From the NCBI RefSeq assembly GCF_031954525.1, contig NZ_CP134867.1:2852001-2916000 (forward strand): a stretch of 64,000 nucleotides of DNA, given 5' to 3'. Positions 37,778 to 47,200 of the stretch are shown here, one piece after another. Source of the DNA: Dyella sp. BiH032. Its GTDB lineage: Bacteria > Pseudomonadota > Gammaproteobacteria > Xanthomonadales > Rhodanobacteraceae. The notes under the pieces are model-generated. The model was not told the DNA's origin, made no database searches, and was given only the letters and a program-made list of their open reading frames with translations. The position numbers were made by a program, and so were the translations under genes. Positions within the stretch are counted from its first letter, which is position 1. The number at the start of each line of letters is the position of its first letter.

Positions 37778-38137
37778 ATGGAAAAAGTCGCCGGTATTGG
37801 AGGGTTCTTCTTCCGGGCGCAGGATCCCGCGGCACTGGGCCGCTGGTACCTGGATCATCTGGGCATCGCCCTGACGCCCACCGCCGCGGACTCGCCCGTC
37901 TGGGAGCAGGAAGCCGGCGAAACCGTCTTCAGCCCGTTTCCCGAGAAGACGGAATACTTCGGCGACGCCGCCAAGCAATGGATGATCAACTTCCGCGTGC
38001 ACGACCTGGAAAAGATGGTCGCGCAGCTGCGCAAGGCCGGCATCGACGTCGAGGTGAACCCCGACTACTCCTTCGGCCGCTTCGCCCGCCTGCGCGACCC
38101 GGAGGGCAATCCGATCGAGCTGTGGCAGCCGACGTGA
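37778..38137 (+). CDS. VOC (glyoxalase/bleomycin-resistance) family protein
   Basis: 119 residues. One VOC module is visible: GIGGFFFRAQDPAALGRWYLDHLGIAL, followed by the second half MINFRVHDLEKMVAQLRKAGIDVEVNPDYSFGRFARLRDPEGNPIELWQP. The DPEGNPIELW ending is a hallmark of the family and carries a metal-binding Glu. Members act as lyases, dioxygenases or binding proteins. The specific reaction is unknown. The ribosome site GGGGACACGGAA precedes the ATG. Confidence 0.88.
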   Translation: MEKVAGIGGFFFRAQDPAALGRWYLDHLGIALTPTAADSPVWEQEAGETVFSPFPEKTEYFGDAAKQWMINFRVHDLEKMVAQLRKAGIDVEVNPDYSFGRFARLRDPEGNPIELWQPT

Positions 38138-38163
38138 AATGAGGCGGTTTTTTCGCCGAAGAA

Positions 38164-38187
38164 GGAGGCGGCATGGCGCCGCCTCCT
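38164..38187. terminator. Hairpin between VOC and autotransporter stops
   Basis: AGGAGGCGGC / GCCGCCTCCT with a short loop, between convergent genes. The T run is weak on both strands, so this may be a bidirectional terminator. Confidence 0.5.
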
Positions 38188-38206
38188 AAAGCTTTGTGCC
38201 TCGGCG

Positions 38207-41200
38207 TCACCACCGCATCCGGAATCCCACCGTCGCATTCGCCTCGTGCGAATCGCCGAAATGCTTCAGGCCCGTCCTGCCCTGCACTTCGCCGTACACC
38301 GAGTACGTGCCGTTTGCCCAGTCGATCGCGGTGCCCAGGCCGAAACCGCCCCACAAACGCTCGTTGCGCGTGGTGAAGTCAGTGCCGGCCACGTCCACCC
38401 GTGCCGCGTCGCCGAAGGTTCGATAGAGGTTTGCGATGGCGTAGACGTGGGTGGCGACGGAGCCGGCCGAGCCCTGGCGGGCGCTGCGGTAGTCGACCAT
38501 CACGCCGGCGCGGCCGGTGCCGCTGTTGCCTTTCTGCTGCGACACGTGCGCGCCGAACGCGTCGTTGAAGCTGTCGAAGCTGGTCTTGCCGTAGGTGATC
38601 TGCGCCTGCGGGATCAGCGACCACTGGTCGCCGAGGCGGAGGCGGCGGCCCGCTTCCACGCCGACGACATAGCCGCTGGCCTTGTTGCCGTCTTCCAGCA
38701 GTTGCGTGAGCGTGGTCGAGCGCAGGTCGGTGTCATAGCGCGTCCAGCGTGCCTGGCCGTCGACGTAGAAACCGCTCTCGCCATACCAGGTGAGTGCGGC
38801 GCCAATGCCGTAGCCCTCGGTCTTCAAGCGCCCCTGGCCATAGACCGAGCGCGCGTTCGACTGGTAGCGGCCATATTGCAGCGTCGCGCCGCCGACCAGC
38901 CTGCCGCCCTCGCCTTCGCTCAGCGTGGTGTCGATGCCGGCTTCGGCCTTCCAGGTAGAAAGGTCATAACGCGTGGCGCTGGTGCTGGTCTCCGGCCTGA
39001 AGCTCTGGTCGCCGCTTTGCACGCGAGCCCACAGGCCCTCGCCGGGCTTCATGTTGTCGTCGGCCTGCGCGCCGCTCCACAGGCGGTCGCCGGTGCGCTG
39101 GGCCAGCGTGTCCAGCGTGTTGATCTGCTGCAGGATGCCCGCGTAGGCCTCGTATAGCGGCACACCGGGCTGGTACAGCGGCGGCGGCGGATTGTCGGGG
39201 TCGCCAGGATTTCCCGGACCGGTCGGGCCGCCCGGGTTGTTGCTGCCGTTGACGAGCGCCGAGCGCAGGTACCAATCGCCATCGGCCGTGCCGGCGGTGC
39301 CTTGGTACAGGCGGTACGCGTAGGCGCCGGCCACCACCGCCTGCTGACCCTGGAACACGTAGTCGCCTTGCAACGCGAAGCTGCCGTTCGATGCACCCTG
39401 CACGTCGATCAGCTTGATGCCCTGCGTGGTCTGTGCGCCGGCGCCGCCCACGTTGTGGACGCGCACCGTGGTGTTGCCGGAAGTGTTGCCGGCGACCACC
39501 AGTTGGTCCGTCACCGAGCTGTCGTCGCCCAGTGCGGTGTTGAAGAGCAGCGTGCCGCCCTGCCCGCTGTAGTCGCCTTGTACGGTCAACGTGGTGCCGG
39601 GCGCACTGCCGAAGTGGACGGTGCCGGCATGATTCAGTGACGCCAGGCTCTGCGCGTGGCCGGCCAGGTCCAGCGTGGCGTTGGCCTGCACCGTCATCGC
39701 AGAGGACGCGCTGAACGCATTGTCCACCGCGGCGGCCAGCGTGCCCGCCGTCACCGTGGTCGCGCCGCCGTAGCTCGATGCGCCCAGGACCAAGGTGCCG
39801 CCACCGGCCTTGGTCAGGCTGCCGGTGCCGCCGATGCCGTTGCTCAGCTGGAACGTGGTGCCGGCATCGGTGTCGATGGTGGCGGCCCCGCCCAGGCCCA
39901 CCGTGCGGTTGCTGACGATGTCGCCGGTGGTGTGCAGCGTGGCGTGGTCGATCGACAGATTGCCCGAGGACGAGCCCAGATTGCCGTCGTTCGCGATCTG
40001 CAACGTGCCCGCGTGCACGTCGGTGCCGCCCGCATAGGTGTTGGCGCCAGAGAGCACCAACGTGCCCAGGTCGTCCTTCACCAGCATGCCGGTACCCGAC
40101 AGCGCGGCGTCGATGGTGGCGGTCATGTCCGCGCCCGCCGCCGTGCCGTCGCCGACGCGGATGGTCGACGCGCCGCCGGTCAGTGCGAGCGTGCCGCCCG
40201 TCACGCGATAACCGTCGACCTGGAATTGCAGGCCCGAGGCCGTCACCTGGCCGTTGGCGTTATCCACCGTCACCGTGCCGCCCGTGCCGCCGAACACCGC
40301 GAACGTGCCATTGCTGTAAGGCGCATTGAGCGAGCCGCTCGCGTCGGTCCAATAGTCGTTGTCGAGCAGGCGCCACGTGCCGGTGCCGCCGGTGATGGCG
40401 CCGTCGTTGGCATGACCGGGGCCGTCCCAGAAGCTCAGCGTGAGACCGGCGCTGTTCACCAGATTGACCTGGTGCGCGATGGATGTCTGCACGAAGGCGT
40501 CCGTGGACGGCACGGCACCCAGCGCCAGGCCGTTGTCGGTAAGCGCACCGTCATAGCTGAAGAGGCGATACACGCCCGCGCCGAAACTGCCGCCCGCGGT
40601 GGGCGTGACGTTGAGCGTGCCATCCAGCGTGAGGTTGCCGTGCACCACGGTCAGATCGTTGAGCGCGCCGCCCACCGTGCCGGCCTGGCCGAGCTGGTAA
40701 TCGAGCGTGCTGGTCCCCGCGAACGTCAGGTTGCCGTTGATGGTGAGCATGCCGGCCGCGCCCGCGTCGCCCGGGCTGAGCGTGCCGCCATCGCCGACCC
40801 TCACGTCGCCACCGAGCGTGCCCGTGCCGCCGAGCGTGCCGCTGCTGCGCACGGTGGTGGCACCGGTCGCGGCGGACTGGTCGCCATTCACCAGCAACGA
40901 GCCGCTCTGCACGATGGTTTCGCCGGTGTACGTATTGGCGCCGGTGAGCGCGAGAGTGCCGCTGCCCACCTGCATCAGCGCGCCCGTGCCGGACACCGTG
41001 CCGCCGAAGGTCTGGGCAACCGAGTGGTTGAACGCCAGGACGCCGTTGTCGGTCACATCGCCCAGGATCGAACCGCTCGTACCGCCCTCGCCGAGCTGCA
41101 GCGCGCCACCGGCGATGGTGGTTCCGCCGGTGTAGGTGTTGTCGCCGGCCAGCACCAGCGTGCCAAGGTCCGACTTGGTCATGCCGCCGGTGCCGGTGAG

Positions 41201-44200
41201 CACGGAGGCGATGGTCGCCGTCATGCCGGTGCCGGCCATGGTGCCGTCGCCGACGCGGATGACGGTCGGTGTCGCGGCCAGCGCGATGCTGTCGCCCTGC
41301 ACGCGGTAACCGCCCACCGCGAACTGCATGCCGCCGTTGTTCACCGCACCCAGGCTGTCATCCACGGTCACCGTGCCGGCCGTGCCGCCGAAGACGGCGA
41401 ACGAGCCATCCTGGTACGGCGCGTTGACGCTGCCGTCGATCAGGGTCCAGTTGTCGTTGCCGCTGGCGTTCTGCCACGTGCCATCGCCACCCTGCACCTG
41501 GCTGTCGCCGCGCGCGCCATTGCCGTCCCAGAAATCGACGTTCAGGCCGGCCGTGTTGACCAGGTTCACCTGATGCGCAATCGAGGTCTGCAGGAAGTAG
41601 TTCGGCGTGGGCACCGAGCCGATCGTCATGCCGTTGTCGGTCAGCGCGCCGTTGTAGCCGATGATGCGGTAGATGCCCGGATCGAACGATCCGCCCGAAC
41701 TCACCGCGACATCGAGCGAGCCGTCGAGCGCGAGGTCGCCACCGACCTGCACCAGATCGTTGAGCGGGCCGCCCACCACGTTGGCCTGGCCGAAGCTGAC
41801 GTTGAGATCGCTGGCGCCGCTCATCGCCAGATTGCCCTTGACGGTCAGCGTGCCCGGCGCGGCGCCCACGTCGCCCGGGCTGAGCGTGGCGCCATCGGCC
41901 AGCGTCACGTTGCCGCCGATGACGCCCTTGCCGCCAAGCGTGCCGCCTGCGTCGACCGAGGTGTCGCCGCCGGCAAGCGTCTGATCGCCGTTGACGAACA
42001 GGCTGCCTGCACGCACTGCCGTGGGGCCGGCATAGCTGTTGTCGGCGCTGAGCACGGTCGTGCCGGTGCCTCGCTGCTCCACCGCGCCGGCGCCGGAGAT
42101 CTGGCCCGCGAAGGCAAGCGTGTCCGAGCGATTGAACACCAGCGTGCCGTTGTTGGCGACCGCGCCGAGGATGGAACCGCTGGTGCCGCCGCTGCCCAGC
42201 TGCAACGTACCCGACTGGATCAGCGTCCCGCCCGTATAACCACTGTCCGCACCGAGCACCAGAGTGCCGCCGCCATCCTTGATCAGCGCGCCGGTGCCGC
42301 CGATCACACCATTGAGCGCGAGGTCGGCATCGGTGAGGAAGCGGCCGCCCGGACTGTTCAAAGTCACGCTACGGCTGGACGCGAAGCTCGCCGTGTTCTC
42401 CAGCACGCCATTGTTGAAGGTCAGTGCGCCACTGGCATCGCCAAGGTTGGCATCGCCGGATACGACGATGCGGCCCGCATTGATGGTGGTGCCGCCGGCG
42501 TAAGTGTTAGCGCTGCTCAGGGTAAGGGCGCCGGCGCCGGTCTTGATGAGCGCGCCGGCACCGGAGATCGTGCGCGTGACATTCAGGTCGGCTCGGGTAT
42601 CGAACGTCGCACCGCCCTGATTGATCGTCGTGGTGCGCGGCAGAAGGAACGCCGATGTGTTGCGCAGCGTGCCACCGTCGAAACTGAGCGTGGCTACGGC
42701 ACCACCCAGAAAGGAATTGTTCGATATCTCCACCACGCCGCCATTGATTGCGGTACTTCCCGTGAAGCCGTTGTTCTTAGTGAGCACCAAGGTGCCGAGA
42801 TCTTCCTTTACCAAAGCGACGCCGGTACCGGTCATCGAGGTGCCGATGGTCGCCGTCATGCCCGCGCCCGCCGCCGTGCCATCGCCCACTCGGATGATCA
42901 CCTGACCGGTATTCAACACGATGTTGGCGCCGGTGACGCGGTAACCATCCACCGCGAACTGCATGCCGGAGCTGCGCACCGTGCCTGCACTATTGTCCAC
43001 CGTCACGGTGCCCGGCGTGCCCATGAAGATGGCGAACTCGCCGTCGGCATATGGTGCGTTGTATTGGCCGCTCTGGTCGGTCCAGTTGCTGTTGCCGCCG
43101 ACACCTTGCCAGACACCGGTACCGCCATCGACGGTGCCGTTGCCATGGCCGGCGGGACCGTCCCAGAAATTGAGCGTCAGCCCGCCGCTGTTGAGCAGAT
43201 TCACCTGGTGCGCGACCGACGTCTGCACCTGGAACGTGCCGCTCGGCGTCGTGCCCAGCGCCAAGCCGTTGTCGGCAAGCGCGCCATCGTAGCTGATGAT
43301 GCGGTACAGGCCCGGCCCGAAGCTCCCGCCGGGCGTCGCGCTCACGTTGAGCGTGCCGTCCAGTGCCAGGTTGCCATGCACCACGGTCAGGTCGTTGAGC
43401 GCCCCGCCCACGACATTGGCCTGGCCGAACTGGTAATTCATCGCGGACCCGGCTTCGAGGCTCAGGCTGCCGTCGATGGTGAGCGTGCCCGCCGCGCCTG
43501 CGTCGCCGGGGTTGAGAGTGCCGCCGCCGCTGACTGTCACGCTACCGCCGATGATGCCCTTGCCGCCCAGCGTGCCGCCACCCTGCACCGTGGTCGCCCC
43601 CGTGGCCGCGGTCTGGTCGCCATTGATCAGCAAGGTGCCCGCCTGCACCGTGGTTGCGCCCGTGTAGGTGTTGGCCGCGGTGAGCACGGTGGTACCGCTG
43701 CCGAGCTGCGTGACGCCACCGGTACCGCTGATCAGGCCGCCAAACGCATAAGTGTCCGAACGATCGAACGCCAGCGTGCCGTTGTCGGTGACGTCGCCGG
43801 CGATGCTGCCGTTGGCGCCGCCATTGCCCAGCTGCAGTGTACCGGCTGTGATGGTGGTGCCGCCGGTATACGTGTTGGCGGCGGTGAGCACCGTCGTGCC
43901 CGTGCCCTGCTGCACCACCGTGCCAGCGCCGGACACAGTGCCGGCCAGTGTCATGGTGTCGGAGCGGTCGAAGGCCAGGGTGCCGGCTGCGACGATCACG
44001 CTGGGGCTGGCGATCGAGCCCGTGGTGCCGCCCGCGCCGATCTGCAAGATGCCGCCGTTGACCACCGTATTGCCGGTGTAGGTATTGGTGCCGGTGAGTG
44101 CCCAGGTGCCGGCATCGTTCTTCGCCACGGTAGTGATGCCGCCGGGGCCATTGATGATGGTGCCGCCCATCACGTTGAGGCCCGCGTTGGTGCCGCCGAG

Positions 44201-47200
44201 GCCCAGCGTGCGATTGCCGTTGCCCGCGTAGGCGGCCGAACCGGTGTTGCTGAAGACGATAGCGCCGGTGCCGGAGGACTCGACCACGCTCGCGCCGGTA
44301 GACAGCGTGAACAGGCGATCGGTGGTATCGCCCGCACCGGTGTAGCGCAGCGTGGCGCCGCTGCCGATCACCAGGTTGGAAGCCGCGCTGGAGGACTGGC
44401 CGATACTGCTCGCCTGCCCGCCGTTGGCCAGCTTGTCCACGCCGAGCACGCCGCCGGTAATGGTGGTGACGCCGGTGTACGTGCTGGCCGCGTTGCGCAG
44501 GATCCAGGTGCCGGTACCGGTCTTGCTCATCGAGGTCTTGCCGGTGCCGTTGTCGGCCAGCTGCAAGGCCAGGCTGTTGTTGTCGGCGCTGGTGCCCGTG
44601 AGCGTCACCGTCTGCGTCGTGTTGGTGCCGCTGAAGGCCAGCGCTCCGGTGTTGGTGAACTGCACCGCACCCGTACCGGACGCATCCAGGGCGCTGGCGG
44701 CGGATGGTCCCAGGGTGAACAAGCGGTCCGTGCTGCTGCCAGCACCAAGGTACTGCAGGGTGCCGCCGTTGATCACCAGGTTGCTTGCCGCGTTGCCCGA
44801 TGCGCCGATCGAACTGGCCGCGCCGCCATCGGCCAGGGCATTGACCGACAGCACGCCGCCGTTGACCGTGGTAGTGCCGGCGTAAGTGCTTGCGCCGCCG
44901 GCCAGATACTCGACATTCGCCCCCGATTTGACCAGGCTGCCGGTGCCCGAGATGGCGCCGGCATAGGTCGCCGACGCGGCCGAGCTTCCGCTGGTGATCG
45001 TCAGCGTGCCGCTGCCGAGACTGAGGCTGCCGCCTGTCGTGCCGCCGCCAGTGAGATAGCTGACGCTGGTATTGAAATTGTTGAGGTCAAGTAGCACGCC
45101 GGCCGTGTTGTCCAATGCCATGTAGCCGGTGCCGAAGGCATTGGTCGTACCGGCACGCAGCGTGCCCCCGCGGATATAGGTACCCCCGGTATAGGTATTG
45201 GCCCCGCTCAGCACCAGACTGCCCGCACCCTGCTTCTGGAACTGCCCGCCGCCCTGGAGGCTGCCGCTCACGCTCAGCGTGGTGGCGGCCGTGCTGACAC
45301 TGAGTGCGCCGTTGCCGTAAAGATAGATGCCTCGATCGATGGCTGTGCTGGTACCGGTATACACAAGCGTGCCGCCGTTGAGCGTCAGATTGCTCGGTAC
45401 ACTGCTGGAGGCACCGATACCGCTCGCCTGCCCCCCATTGGCCAAGCAGTCGGTGCTGATCACGGCGGAGGTGATAACCGTGGCTCCGGTGTAAGTGTTG
45501 CCGCAACCGGTCATGACCTCGGTATGCCCGAGCACCGACACGACGCCCGCACCGCTGATGGCACCTGAGAAGGTGCCGTTGCCATTGATGGTCAAGATGC
45601 TGCCCGCGCCCAGCGTGACAGCGCCGGCACCGTTCAATCCGCCGATGCCAACATTGAACGTGGCTGTATCCAGGGTGGCGCCGGCGTTGACCGTCACGGG
45701 GCCGTTGCCGCCGAAGGCCGTCGCCGAACCGGCGCGCAGAATGCCTGCGGTGACCGTGCTGCCGCCGGTATAGGTATTGTTCCCCGACAACACCAGCGTG
45801 CCGGGGCCATCCTTGTAGAGCGTGCCCGCGCCGACCACGGTGCCGCTATCGGTCATTGTGGTGCCGGCCTGATCGACCTGGACATGGCCCTGGCCACCGG
45901 ACAATGTGAAACCGCGGTCGGTCGAGGTGGTGGCGCCCGTGTATTCCAGACCGCCACCGCCCTGCAGCACCAGGTTGGCCGGGGCGCTGCTGCCGGCGCC
46001 GATACCGCTGGCCAGCCCGCCGTTGGCCAGCGCGCCGGTCGAAAGCAGGCCGCCGCTCACCGTCACAGGGCCCACGAAATCATTGGCCGCGTTCGACAAG
46101 GTCAAGGTGCCGCCACCGGTCTTGGTAAAGCCGGCGTCGTCAGGGCTGGTGACCACACCGCCGAACGCCAGGTTGGCGGTGCCGTCCACCTGGATCGTGC
46201 GCGACGGACCGCCGTTGACCAGGGTAAAGCCGCGATCGGTGCTGCTGGTCGCACCGGTGTATCGCAGCGTGCCGTTCTCGAAGACCAGATTGGACGAGGC
46301 ACTGTTCGAGGCACCGATGGCACTCGCCGAGCCGCCGTTGGCAACGCTGTTGATGTTCAGCGTGCCGCCGCTCACCGTGGTCCCACCGGTATAGGTGTTG
46401 GCGCCGGTGAGCATCACGGCCCCCGTGCCCTGCCCGCCCACGCTGACACCGGTAGCGCCGCCGTTATCGACGATGGTCGAGCGGATACCGAAAGTGCCGG
46501 AGCTGTTCTGCAGCACACCGAGCGGGCTGCCGCCGGCGCCGCCGGTCAGCGAGCCGCCCTGGATCGTCTGCGCCGCGCCGCCCGCCGTCGGCGACACGAT
46601 GATGCTGCCGTCCACGCTAAGCGTATTGCCCGCGCCCACGTTTACCGTCGACGGTGCCGCGGCCGTGTACTTGAGGCCACCCAGCGCGACGCTGCCATTC
46701 ACGGTGCCGAAGTATGGCGTATTCGCCGCGCCGCCCTCGTCGCTGACGATATCGCCATTGAGCCACTGGCTGGCGTCGTCCTTGTTGGCATAAGCCGTGA
46801 ACGCGGTGATCACGCCGCTCGATACTTGCGCATAGTCGGTGCCGTTGACTGTCGCCCAGCCGCCGAGCGCGCCATCCGGCTGCGTGGTGGTGATGGTCGC
46901 GCCAGTGTTGTAGCCGAAGTCGATCAGGCCGCCGCTGCGGCTGATCGCGCCCAGGCTCACCGTCAGCATGCCGCCGGTGCCGGCGGTGGCATTGATGCGG
47001 TTGTTGCCGGCGGTGACGTTCAGACCATTGAACACCTGGGTGTTGGCAGCACTCGTGCCCTTCACCGCCAGCGTGCCGCCGGCAAGGTTGAGCGTGGAGG
47101 TGCCGCTGATCACGTTGATGCTCGGACTACCGGCAAAATCCAGCGCCAGCGTGCCACCGCCGATCGTGGTGGCGCCGCTGTAGGTGTGCGCTCCGTAGAG

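Noticed and set aside
39656..45094. A very long plus-strand open frame (1812 codons) opposite the autotransporter
   Set aside because: It is a shadow of the repetitive, GC-biased autotransporter frame; it has no ribosome site, no domain and its composition mirrors the repeats.
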